From the NCBI GenBank assembly GCA_031310005.1, contig CM062381.1:3534001-3598000 (forward strand): DNA of 64,000 nucleotides, in the 5' to 3' direction. Below the pieces are notes generated by a model that was not told the DNA's origin, did no database searches, and saw only the letters and a list, made by a program, of their open reading frames with translations. Positions 54,875-64,000 of the stretch are shown piece by piece. The stretch is from Dactylellina haptotyla. Its lineage: Eukaryota > Ascomycota > Orbiliomycetes > Orbiliales > Orbiliaceae. Position numbers and translations under genes: made by a program. The number at the start of each line of letters is the position of its first letter. The stretch's first letter is position 1.

Positions 54875-56676
54875 CTAAGAGTACCACCCAGCTCCATTAG
54901 TCGGGTCTACTTCCCTCGGTCTCAGAGGAATTATCGGGTCCGTAATCTGGAAGACCTCAATCAATTCTCTCCAAATATGCTTCTCCATTGGCATCACAAT
55001 TTGTTTCCTGACAACGTTGTCCCGCACCGCCTCCTCAGGACTCGGGGGTTCCGAAGGTACAAGTACCGGGAGGCCGTCATCAGTTTCAGCCATAGCAACC
55101 CGCCCGTCCCTAACTAGGAACGCCAGATAGAACATGTTCTCGATAGTCTGACTGTAACTGTGCGGGTTGATAACAAACTCGAAATAGTTTACACACTCTA
55201 GATCGTTCTCTCTTAGGTAGTTCTCAAGGCAGTCGTTGATTTGAACGACGTTCTTGGTTGTGCTGTTCTCGTTCTTCGCGATCTCCTTCTCGTCGAGTTC
55301 GATCGGACGGACGAATTCTTCGGGACGGTGGCGTACCGCCCTCTTTCGCTCCTTGATCACGCGCTGGCGCTTTTGTATCGCCATCGGGCCGTACATGAAG
55401 TCCGAAGGGCAGGCTCTCTTCATCGAGGGCGTTGCAGCTTCACGGCCGATGTAGGACCAATCGTGGCCATCGCCGTTATCGCTCAGCCGTGACTTCGACA
55501 TGAATTGCATACATTTGGAGATAAACTCGTTGATGTCCAGGCCGGTGTTCGTGCTGCTGTTTCCAACCCGTTTGGCTTTATCTGAAGCTATTTTTCCGAT
55601 TTCGAGCTGGATCTTGCCATCGACCATGGCATCACCAGTTTGCTTGACATCGCCGAAGAGTTCGTTGGTTTTGGAGATGTAATGAAGGAGATCTCGGTTG
55701 CCGGTTTTGAGGAATGATTCTCGGTTATCTATATATCAGATTGTTAGCTTCTTGTTTTTCGATGATTTATATAAGATATAAAGTTCTATGGGAACATACC
55801 TATGAGTTCTTGCTGGAGGTCATTGTAGGCACCCTTTACCCGCCGTCGCTCCGCCATGGACTGGTTTGGATCATAGAATTGAGTGGGCTCGCGTCTTTGC
55901 GTCGAGCTGGGTATCTGTGAGTGCGCTGGAGGCTGCGAAGCACGGGATTGCCGTGATCGAGACGGGGCCGGGGTCTCTTCTACCCGTGAACGTCCCGTTG
56001 GTTCGGGTGTCGACTCTTCGTCTGTATCTGACACTTCCTGATCTTCATCCTGCCCCCCGTTTCCACCATCCTCAACTTCTTCTTCTTCTTCCTCTTCAGC
56101 CTCTGCTTCGATTTCTGCTTCATCATCCTCTTCCTCATCTTCATCTTCATCTTCATCTTCATTATCCTCGGCGGGTAGCTGTGTCTCAGGAACCCTGGAC
56201 TGTGCTCTTGAGGGAACAACAGAGACAGCTCTAGATGTAGCTCTCGACAGGGTCTTTGAAGGTCGCGAGGTTTGCGATCGTGATTGGCTCGGAGCTTTCG
56301 AAGCACGAGCCCTACTAGATGCTACAGACGCTCTCGACGTTCGGGAGGCTGCGGGGGACATGGTAGCGGATGCGGCGTACGGGGTGGCTCGGGCAGAATG
56401 GGCGATTGATCCGCGCTCTTTCTTAACGAGAGGGGAATTGTCGCTGCCGCGGTGTCTCGGCCTGGAGGGAGCGTTTTCTTTGTCTGAGATGGAGCCAGAC
56501 GTAGGTGAGAGCGAGGGATTGTCGGATGATAGCTGGGGAGTGGGAGTGGAGGAGGCCTGGCGATGGAATTTGGAGGTTGTCTGGTAAGGGTCGGAGTAGA
56601 GGTCCTCCTGGTCGTCGCCGTCGTCTTCGTACTTGCCGGCGTGGCCGTAGGACAGCCGAGGGGCCTTTCGCGCCAT
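54875..56676 (-). CDS. nse4: Nse4, kleisin subunit of the SMC5/6 complex
   Basis: Two exons on the minus strand: 56676-55800 and 55728-54875, giving 576 residues; the intron (71 nt) has a GTATGT donor, a GCTAAC branch and an ATATAG acceptor. The start MARKAPRL is the first ATG; the frame is open further only to a TTG. Nse4 bridges the Smc5 and Smc6 heads in DNA repair and replication. The conserved N-terminal helix is YNDLQQELIDNRESFL, KTGNRDLLHYISKTNELF, and the C-terminal domain contains CVNYFEFVINPHSYSQTIENMFYLAF with LVRDGRVAM, the classic Nse4 C-terminal winged-helix signature (given here in short pieces). The first 290 residues are disordered: Ser/Arg-rich, then a run of about 50 acidic residues encoded by GAA/GAT repeats (56080-56165). 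Such acidic N-terminal tails are lineage-specific. Confidence 0.9.
56080..56165 (-). repeat. acidic codon repeat in the Nse4 gene
   Basis: On the plus strand TCATCT/TCTTCT-type units, on the coding strand GAT/GAA/GAG codons giving an almost uninterrupted Asp/Glu tract; part of it is a clear 6-nt period (TCATCT) at about 56137-56160. Confidence 0.8.
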
Positions 56677-58082
56677 TTTTGATTGACGTCGGTGGTCAAA
56701 GAAAGCTTGCTCGGACAAGGCCTACGTGCAGCCTGCTGTTTCACCTGCACAATGCTTGATTTGTATTATTTTTTTTAATTCAATTTAACTTCAAGCCTTC
56801 TTCTTTTTTCCGATGTCGTATATTGTTTCTTTGTCTGGGAGTCCCAGTCTTATTGTCGGTTGCGTGAAGGACGCTGCGAAAGAAGGGAGCCTCGCGCTGT
56901 TGACGGCGGCACAGCAGCAGAGAACAATAGTAAACAAGTCCTCCACCACAAACAAGCTGCTCCCAGAAACCACGCTGAGGTTCGCCCGGGAAAAGAAATG
57001 CAACTAGAAAGAAGGGAGAAAAATATGATGCTGCAGTCTACGCGATTATAACGGTCTATACGTATAGCGAAGGGGGATTTAGGAATTGTGTCGGCGGCGA
57101 GGACGGTAAAATGGGACGATGGCGATGACGATGAGTCTGCTGTCCCCACCAAACACAACAGCTTTGCCCTCGCCTTCCCTGCCCTTCCACAATGTTTTGG
57201 ATCCTCTTTTCTTGTCTTTTCTTTTAGCGTGTCTGGCCACCGGACGCGTTTCCAGCCCCTGCTTTCCCATTGGCTTGTTGCCGAGAAGGGTGCATTATCA
57301 CCGATTAGATTAGATTATCTCCACCCATTCGGGTTGGCTCACTAGGTGTATTGTGCACCATTGCCCTTCATGCGGCGGCAGCTGTCACAACCAGCCGGGA
57401 AAATGGTCCCTCGAAAATGGGTGTATATTTGGTATCAAAAGAACTGTGCCAGGAGGTTGAGACCGTGGTTTTGGGACACATCCGCTTCTTGCAATTTTCT
57501 TTTACATGTTTCTCGACGGGTGGCTTGGTCCACCAAGGCGGTTAAAAAGTGTCGTGCCGCTTTTGCAGCTCTGCCTCAGTAGCCACACGTTGCTTCGAAT
57601 ATTCCACAAGTATTCCTCTTAGGAGGGCAAAAGTTACTATTTTCTCAAGACGACCGTGGGTGCCTTTAGAGAGTAACTGTGATCCTGTGCGTTGTTATAC
57701 GGAATCCGATGTGGCCAATAGCATTTGTCTCGACCAAGATTTGCGGCTGAGCTGAGTCTGGGCTTGGAACTTCACACCATACCTCTGGTATTGACAATTG
57801 GCAAACCAAAGAATTTTAACATCGATCTCTGGAACCTGCATATTCAGCTCCCTGGGCAAAATCCCGCGAGTGCACCGCAGTCGCTTAATTAGAGTTGTCC
57901 GTTGTTCATGTATATATTAGTGGAGGATCTGCTATTCCAAAGTAACGTTTAAACAGAAGAGTCATCCTATATATGATCGGTGGCTCTCGCTCCTCAATCG
58001 ATTGTATCAAAGAATCCCAACCGCATATTTTCCACCACAATCGACCGGATTACATCCCAAATACACCTATAATATAGACAAA
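56677..58082. other. divergent intergenic region between Nse4 and an oxygenase gene
   Basis: Should contain the promoters of both genes, which are transcribed away from each other. Overlapping short frames on both strands near 56800-57350 have no clear coding character. A TATA-like stretch (ATATATGATCGG near 57970) precedes the oxygenase start. Confidence 0.45.
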
Positions 58083-59506
58083 ATGTCAGAAAATCAATTG
58101 AGGCTCGACAACCACCTCCTCGTATGTGTTGAGGTGGACGTTCGGGATGAAGATCTTAGCGAATACCTCTACTTAAAGGCCAACTTTTGCGGCCGAGTGG
58201 TGATAGCGCACGAGGAAGATCTGGGGAAATTGGATATGTCTCCGCAGACTCGGCAGGGTATCGTTTATGTATGTGGAGATATTGGACTAATCTATACCAA
58301 ACGGAAGAATGTACTCGGCAACATCAAAGTCATCAAAGAATTCTCAGCCAACATAGAAGGAAGAGATGGACTGGATTTCGTTACACTTGGGGAGGTGAGT
58401 ATTTCATATAAACTGAAATTGAAATAACTATATATTGACATGCTAAATAGGTTCCTATCAATGTCCACGGCGCAGGGGTCTTCTATCGAAATCCTCTAGG
58501 CTCCGAGTCTAATGGTAAGTTCACTTCTTGTCCTTTACACTTAATCAATATGCTGATATTTCACAGAAAAAAACTACTTCGACCTCTTACAAACGAAGCA
58601 CAAATTTCAAGCTTTAACGGAATCCAACAAGCCGGGTACGGCTTTCCGCAAAGGTGTCTACCTTAGCGAGGTAGAAACCGACGGAGACGCCTCCCAGTTT
58701 CATCTGCTTCGATGCTCCACAAACTTGGATGGCCCGACACTAGGATTTGCTGACGAGGATCGCGAGATTGTGACTCGAGTCAACGAACTGGCTCGGCGTA
58801 ACTTTGAGCAAAAGACTACGCTAAACCACGTTCTCGCCCAAGTTTACGAGAACACCATCACCGTCGATGACTTGAACAAGGTTAAAGAGCACAAAGCAAA
58901 AATAAAAAGCCGTACGTAGATCTAACTCTCCTCTATATATTATGCTAGTAGTACGTGCTAATAAAAATAGATTCGGACAAAACAAAAGACATGCCTGCGA
59001 ACGGCCTAATAGTCTTCTGTACCTTCTACGCTTCCGACATCAGTTTCTATAAAGCGCCGCCAGGTGATCGCTTTAATCGCTATTATAAGGAAGCAAGCGT
59101 GCTCACGCAACTTCGATTCAAACTCAAACCTGAAGTAAACGATTTACCGCTGACAAAAGACTTCCGCGTCACTCTGTACCCGAACTCCATCCTGTTGATT
59201 TCCCTGGCAACGAACCGACTCTACACACATGAGATAGTACCTCCAACGCTCCCTGTTGGCAAGTTCCCCACTAGGCTTGGATATGTTGTTCGTTGCTCCA
59301 AGACGAAAGCTGTGCATCGGGATGGAGCTACTTTTATCCAAAGAGAGGGCAAGGAAGACCTAAAGCTTGAGAAGGCGGCACCTGGAGAAATCGGTGAGCT
59401 GAAGAGGCTGTACCAAAAAGAGAATATGACAGCGGAGAAGATCGAATATAAAGAATTCCTTTTCAGTCTGAACGAAGGCGACTACACGAGACCGCTGGTA
59501 GTGTAG
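58083..59506 (+). CDS. AlkB-like 2-oxoglutarate/Fe(II) oxygenase (418 aa)
   Basis: Four exons: 58083-58394, 58451-58514, 58567-58911, 58971-59506, giving 418 residues. The introns are 52-59 nt. The iron-binding HxD is formed only by correct splicing: exon 3 ends AGC-C and exon 4 begins AT-TCG-GAC, so the phase-1 intron splits the codon of H241 and gives SHSDKTKDM (D243). The distal His is about H327 (NRLYTHEI) and the 2-oxoglutarate Args about R342 and R348 (TRLGYVVRCSK), with spacing like E. coli AlkB (HxD...H...R-x5-R). NSILLISLATN and GLIVFCTFY are core strands. The N-terminal 105 residues (VEVDVRDEDLSEYLY) are a separate, unknown module. The gene ends 72 nt from a second, convergent oxygenase gene. 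Substrate unknown; nucleic-acid or small-molecule hydroxylation are both possible. Confidence 0.8.
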
Positions 59507-59578
59507 TTTTTTCATGTCAAATTTTGAATTCTTTTTATATGTATTTTATTCATTACTTTATTATTACTATTACTATGT

Positions 59579-60544
59579 TTACCTCTGAACGGCGGGCATC
59601 CGATCACTCGGGCTGATGGTATACCGAATATCCGGATACTCATAATCAACCTCCCGATTCTCCATCCCCTTATACCTAAAGAACGCCCCCTTCTCCGAAT
59701 CCGTCGCAATAGCAAGCTCGCCCATCTCCTCTCCACCAGAAACAAGATACGCCACCTCGTCTACAAACCTAACATGACTCTTCGCAAGCCGTAGAGTAAC
59801 CCCCATCCATCTATTCTCGTAGCCCCTTGGTAGATTCTTGCCTTCAATCTTATGCACGTGTTTTTTATTCGCAGCCGTAGAAAACACAATTACAGAATGA
59901 TGCTCCATCAGGACTTCGAACTCCTCGCCGCTCTCTTTATTCCTCACCGTCAGCACCCGCGGGAAGTCGTCCGCGCCCTGTTCGTAGCATGAGAATAAAC
60001 AGATGTATGAATCGTCTGCTAGATCTAAGCCTTGGTCTGTGTGGAACCCCATAGTCGTATACCGCGAATCATAGATCTCCATCATAGCGTGGTTGAGACT
60101 GAGGTTGTCAATACCTGAGGCCTTTCGGATTTCATCGACGACGGTCTCGTGGATCGCTGTGAACGGCTGGCTGGGGGTTTGGTAGACCGTGGTGGTGCGG
60201 ACAAGCGGGGTCAGTTCGTTTTCAGGACGGGAGATGATGGCGATTTGACGGCCCTTGGAGAATTGTTCCCATTGGACGGAGTCGTAGATGACGGAGAAGA
60301 GGTTGGCGGGGCTGGATGGGTCGTCGTGGGTGTTGAGGCTGGGTACATGGTAGGTTTGAAACGACATGGCGCTGGTGGGACGGATGCGAGAGGTAAGATC
60401 TTGGGAAGTGGTAACGACAGCCTTCCCAGCGGTCTTCACGATGGATGCGGTGAGGTTAGGGTACACATCCGACTTGATCCCGTCCTGATCCCATGAGTCA
60501 GGCTGTAAAGTCGCTGGTTGTCTACTCCGCGGCGCAAGTAACAT
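59579..60544 (-). CDS. 2-oxoglutarate/Fe(II) oxygenase, convergent paralogue-like (321 aa)
   Basis: Single exon on the minus strand, 321 residues from ATG 60544; an internal start at M60 (MSFQTYHV) is an alternative. The iron ligands are H168 and D170 (MGFHTDQGLDL) and H231 (KKHVHKI), with Args R245 and R252 (NRWMGVTLRLAK). The order LSLNHAMMEIYD, HxD, YICLFSCYE, HSVIVFSTAANKKHVHKI, RxGxTxR, FVDEVAYLV follows the same pattern as the plus-strand gene (NHVLAQVYE, HSD, LIVFCTFY, NSILLISLATNRLYTHEI, RLGYVVR). This suggests shared ancestry despite low identity. The two genes converge with a 72-nt gap, so their transcripts probably overlap at the 3' ends. The N-terminus lacks the extra module of the partner. 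Function unknown. Confidence 0.78.
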   Translation of the reverse strand: MLLAPRSRQPATLQPDSWDQDGIKSDVYPNLTASIVKTAGKAVVTTSQDLTSRIRPTSAMSFQTYHVPSLNTHDDPSSPANLFSVIYDSVQWEQFSKGRQIAIISRPENELTPLVRTTTVYQTPSQPFTAIHETVVDEIRKASGIDNLSLNHAMMEIYDSRYTTMGFHTDQGLDLADDSYICLFSCYEQGADDFPRVLTVRNKESGEEFEVLMEHHSVIVFSTAANKKHVHKIEGKNLPRGYENRWMGVTLRLAKSHVRFVDEVAYLVSGGEEMGELAIATDSEKGAFFRYKGMENREVDYEYPDIRYTISPSDRMPAVQR

Positions 60545-61092
60545 GAGAACAACACACGCACAGGATCTCGAGAGTGGTCTATCCAGACTTGAAATTCAAC
60601 AACGGGATATTGAGCTATATTGAACTTACTGAAACAAATTAGTTTTCCCAGTCTTAGACAACTTTTATGGCCAATCAGCTACCAATTAAACGGGAGTCAA
60701 TCCCGTCCGGTTGCTGTCTAATATCTAATTAAACACCCGGCGTGTTGGCAATGGAATAGCTCCTTTGATTTGCCTTTTCGGTGCCCGAGGTCCTCCACGG
60801 CACACAAAATTCTAGCAAAGTCTACTAAGACGGCAAAGGAAGTATTTGGGAACTATTGGAGGCTATTTAAATTGTTTGAAATGGCATTAATTGTGCCATT
60901 ACCCTCTAGTAAGCGCGCTGAATGCGCAACTACGCCATACGTCCTCAGCTGCGCACGGCACTGTGCATATATGGCGTGCCATCTGAAACCCGTTCTACAA
61001 TATATATTTAATTTTCAGTTTTGTGAGATCTCGATGGAGTCCCAATTTACACGAGATGCGCTTCCTTCGTCGTGCTGTCGACTTCTACCATA
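60545..61092. other. intergenic region
   Basis: Promoter of the minus-strand oxygenase and of the following plus-strand gene. AT-rich with an ATATATTTA stretch near 61003; no coding sequence seen. Confidence 0.45.
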
Positions 61093-62350
61093 ATGCAATA
61101 CCTGGTGTATACTGCTCACGATGTCGTGGAACAATCCATAAACTGGATCGACCCGGATATCGAGATATATTGTCGATTCTTCGTTCGCATATCCGAAATA
61201 TATCACCAATCTGTCAAAGAATCCCTTTCGGTCGAAGAAATACTTAACTACCTGCGACAGTATGTTCAATGGGCCAACCCGAGTAGCAAGATCGCTCCCA
61301 GCGAGATCACCGTCCCCGATGTTCCAGACGAGCTCTTGGAGGAAACTCACACTTACATCATGCTATGGACTTATCGTTTCTGCTGCCGCTTAAACTACCA
61401 TATCGGTACTGGAGTCAGGCTACCGCTGACGGAAAATATCGACCCACCGACAGACTCAGAACTAGCGAGGATCTCGAGAGCCTATTACCAGTTATGGATC
61501 TGTCTGACCTTCCATGAAATTAAGGTCACTGATCCAACCGCAGGATTTGAGTACCCAGATGGATTCGAAAACCTCTCCCAACTCAAAGATTCGATGTTTT
61601 TCGCTCTGGCGGATACTATAAGCTATGTGGATTTTACGGTAATGTACAGATCCATTGCGAATATGTTCCAAGGCGATCCGAAATACGACTATATCTGGCA
61701 TATTATCGATCACAATCGGGTTTACGCTGAATTTTGCTATCGCCAAGCAAATTTTGAGAAAATGAGAAGCCATAATCTATTTCCTAGACCGACTGCAAAT
61801 TTAGGTTCGATTTCTCCTACTATAATCAAAGTTGAGACTGTATTGCTGACGAAATAAATGACTGCTAGTAAGCTACAGAGCCTTGGAGTGGTTGCTGTTC
61901 ACCCGTCTGGGCCCGAAAGGGTTCTGGGAGTTCCTGTTCAAGTCAACCTGCGCAGAGCAGCTAGATATCGCCATGCAAGAGTACCCACCTCCGTTCTTTG
62001 ATCAAATAGATAGCTTTTGGTCCCAGCACACTCACCAATTTAGGGATAAACAGACGTTTCCTCCACTTCGCTCTATTTTGAAAGAGGAGCTAGTCATAGG
62101 CTCTCCTGAATTGGATTGGTGGAACTGTTGGCCCACTCAAATTGGCTCCTCTATGATAGTGAGAGGGATAAACCACCCGTGTACGTTTCCGAATCCGAAT
62201 GTTGTAGTCTGGGATGATTGGAGATTGGAAAAGGCTGGGTTCTACCGACCTATGATACCACACGGCGTAATCATTCCTGATGAATTCGTTTCACGTGGTC
62301 AAGAATGTAGTGTTATGGAACCATATATAATTTATAAAGAGGTATATTGA
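61093..62350 (+). CDS. hypothetical protein, possibly the N-terminal part of an F-box gene
   Basis: Two exons: 61093-61804 and 61869-62341(-62350), joined by a 64-nt intron with a GTTCGA donor (weak) and a CTAG acceptor. The join gives RPTANL-VSYRALEWLLFTRLG. If read to the TGA at 62350 the product is about 395 residues. If the GTATAT donor at 62342 and the CTAG acceptor at 62411 are used, the frame continues into the F-box gene downstream. Helical N-terminal half (NWIDPDIEIYCRFFVRISE; YYQLWICLTFHEIKV) and a Trp-rich segment (DWWNCWPTQIGSS; VWDDWRLEKAGFYRP). No known domain, no signal peptide. Chosen start: first ATG of the frame (MQYLVYTAHD). The protein looks like a large lineage-specific family. 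Confidence 0.6.
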
Positions 62351-62453
62351 TCTTCTGATATTCTTCATAACTCTCACACAAATATATCTAATCACTGACG
62401 TTCAATTCTAGCACGGCAAACAAACGACCCGCCGCGATTTTCTGTTCCTAGAT

Positions 62454-63299
62454 ATGAAAGAAGATAAACCCACGCCTAAGCAGGATGTGCGTATTGTACA
62501 GTCTCGAAAGCAAAAAAGCATCTCCCAACTCACCACTAAGCCCTCAGTATACCTCCCACCAGAGCTTCTCTACAACGTCCTTCGTCTGTCCCACATATCT
62601 CAATACTCAACTCTGAGCCAAGTATGTCAGGCATGGAGGAGAGAGATGCACCACACGCTAAGAAAGCGGTACGTAGAACCCTACCGGCCATCACCCGATG
62701 AGATTATGAGCCAATACCCCGGAAGAAGGTATTTCCCATTCAACTATCGTCAGGCTACCCAAAGTGAAACCCCCTTCTTGATCCATTCCGCACTGTGTGA
62801 GTTCACTGGCTATATAAGAGGCAGGATCGATTGGCCGCATCGTCCTAGACGGAGAATGGGCTTTGAGTTCGGGAAGATATACTCGAAACCAGACCCGGAT
62901 GACCCAGGTATTCTGGCTGACACGGAGATGTTCAAACGGTATGCTGACGACCCTATAATAATACCCAATACTGATGATTTCCAAATATCACCCCATGCTA
63001 TTTACCTTTGCCTCGACTTTGACAGGCGAGACCCGGTGTACACGAGGCCTTCGGACCTCATAGCAGTCAGAGGGAAGCCGCTTGCTGTTCACGGAATGAT
63101 GACGGTACAGGAATTTTTCGCTTGGTATTTTGATACTCAGCATCAGGAAACGCCGAAGCTACGTAGCGTTCCTGAAGCTGGAGAGAAAACTGGCAAGTTT
63201 ACGCAGTATATTTTGATGTCGGATGAGTGGAGCGGGGCTCCTGATTCGGCACCCGCAACTTGGGATGTCTACCTGACGTTGGTATGTCCTTGGATATAA
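62454..63299 (+). CDS. F-box protein (281 aa from ATG 62454)
   Basis: F-box at about residues 27-70: VYLPPELLYNVLRLSHISQY then STLSQVCQAWRREMHHTLRK. It contains the LPPELL and the CQAW landmarks of Skp1 binding. The C-terminal domain (YRQATQSETPFLIHSALCEF; ISPHAIYLCLDF; YTRPSDLIAVRG; HGMMTVQEFFAWYF) resembles the partial gene on the minus strand at 63.4-64 kb (WRPADTISRFYW; FQGMTVGEAFEL), so the two may be paralogous. The start is uncertain: the frame is open back to the acceptor at 62411. With the intron 62342-62411 it would extend the upstream gene into one 690-residue protein. The C-terminus VYLTLVCPWI may also be an intron read-through, since a GTATGT donor lies at 63282. Confidence 0.7.
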   Translation: MKEDKPTPKQDVRIVQSRKQKSISQLTTKPSVYLPPELLYNVLRLSHISQYSTLSQVCQAWRREMHHTLRKRYVEPYRPSPDEIMSQYPGRRYFPFNYRQATQSETPFLIHSALCEFTGYIRGRIDWPHRPRRRMGFEFGKIYSKPDPDDPGILADTEMFKRYADDPIIIPNTDDFQISPHAIYLCLDFDRRDPVYTRPSDLIAVRGKPLAVHGMMTVQEFFAWYFDTQHQETPKLRSVPEAGEKTGKFTQYILMSDEWSGAPDSAPATWDVYLTLVCPWI

Positions 63300-63438
63300 G
63301 TGCGTCATTTTTAATGTGCACATGGGAATATCAAAGCGCATTAGAGACCAGGTTCTATAGATATAAGCCGTACCGCAAATGCACATGTACAAGTAAAGTC
63401 CGCATCAAACTGGAAAACCCCTGGACTTTCAAGGATAT

Positions 63439-63965
63439 CTACTCTCGTAGCCCATAGAATTCAAAATAATACTTCCTCTCTTCGCCCGGATCGCTCATGA
63501 GGTGTACCAGATTCCGATCGCCCTGTATTATAAAATGGGCACAAAGCTCGAACGCTTCTCCCACTGTCATCCCCTGGAAATTGATGCCATATAACAGTTG
63601 CCGCCAGTAGAAACGACTGATTGTGTCTGCGGGTCGCCATATAGAATTTACAGACACCTCGGCAAAGGTGCCCCTGTCTATAGGTCGATAAAACTCCGCA
63701 TTCTTCAATAGTTCGTCTTGCCCGATGGGTAGCCCATCCGGTCCAACTAGTGAGGCTTGTTCATTGAGAAACGCGCACTCACTCTCAAGACCGATTCGGG
63801 GCATGCTGATGATCCCCATATTTGAGCTTTTGGGTCTGATCACACCACGGAGAAGGCCCCATGTTTTTAGGCCGATTGTGAAGGACGTTGCCGTTTGGCC
63901 GGTAGCGCGGGACTTTATCATGGTGATAGCGTCGGTTAGAAAGTCGTGTATGTTATATTTCAACT
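63439..63965 (-). CDS. 3' part of a gene running off the right edge, F-box-family-like C-terminal domain
   Basis: Open frame on the minus strand ending with TAG at 63441-63439. No ATG opens it. A pyrimidine-rich CCACTCCACAG acceptor precedes 63965, so this is a last exon with upstream exons beyond the window. It encodes about 174 residues without transmembrane segments. IISMPRIGLESECAFLNEQA, FYRPIDRGTFAEVSVNSIW, RPADTISRFYWRQLLYG and GMTVGEAFELCAHFII are the recognisable parts. The RPxDxI ... GMTVxExF pattern is shared with the F-box gene at 62.4-63.3 kb, which converges on it from the other side (140 nt apart). I infer it is a related F-box gene, but the F-box itself is not in the window. 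Confidence 0.55.
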
Positions 63966-64000
63966 CTGTGGAGTGGTGGAGGGAGTATCTAGTTTTCAGG

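Overview
The window comes from the nuclear genome of a filamentous ascomycete (Pezizomycotina). The genes carry short introns (about 50-135 nt) with GTATGT/GTAAGT-type donors and CTAAC-like branch sites. Ascomycete families are present: DUF6594, a CutA/Cid1-type nucleotidyltransferase with polyglutamine, a Lag1/Lac1 ceramide synthase, the SMC5/6 subunit Nse4, a fungal PPR protein, a GH11 xylanase and F-box proteins. One nuclear tRNA-Pro gene has an intron at the usual place. Low gene density and recurring F-box/unknown families would suit Orbiliomycetes or another early-branching class, but that placement is inference. I saw no bacterial operons, CRISPR arrays or virus-like elements.

Layout. 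0-3 kb: the 3' end of an edge gene, a small unknown ORF, and a five-exon DUF6594 membrane protein. 5.6-7.3 kb: a Ser/Pro-rich disordered protein. 9.5-9.8 kb: an 84-residue single-pass membrane protein. 9.8-17 kb: a 7-kb gene-poor stretch that becomes pyrimidine-rich ahead of the large nucleotidyltransferase gene (17.0-21.4 kb). 23.3-26.0 kb: a mitochondrial-type PPR protein on the minus strand. 27.9-37.9 kb: a surface and secretome block with a small cysteine-free secreted protein, an MFS transporter, a secreted ricin-B-like lectin with six repeats, and a type-I membrane glycoprotein. 38.9-45.7 kb: a coiled-coil unknown, two F-box genes and a GH11 xylanase. 45.7-50.5 kb: gene-poor, with the tRNA-Pro. 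50.5-56.7 kb: ceramide synthase and Nse4, both on the minus strand. 58-60.5 kb: two convergent, apparently paralogous 2OG-Fe(II) oxygenases. 61-64 kb: an unknown protein, an F-box protein that may be fused to it, and a related partial gene at the right edge.

Most genes act independently: housekeeping (ceramide synthesis, SMC5/6, RNA tailing, mitochondrial RNA) beside environment-facing genes (xylanase, lectin, secreted protein, transporter, surface protein). The F-box genes are probable SCF adaptors. The tail-to-tail oxygenase pair is the most unusual arrangement. All exon coordinates were derived by hand from splice signals and reading frame and have not been tested against transcripts.
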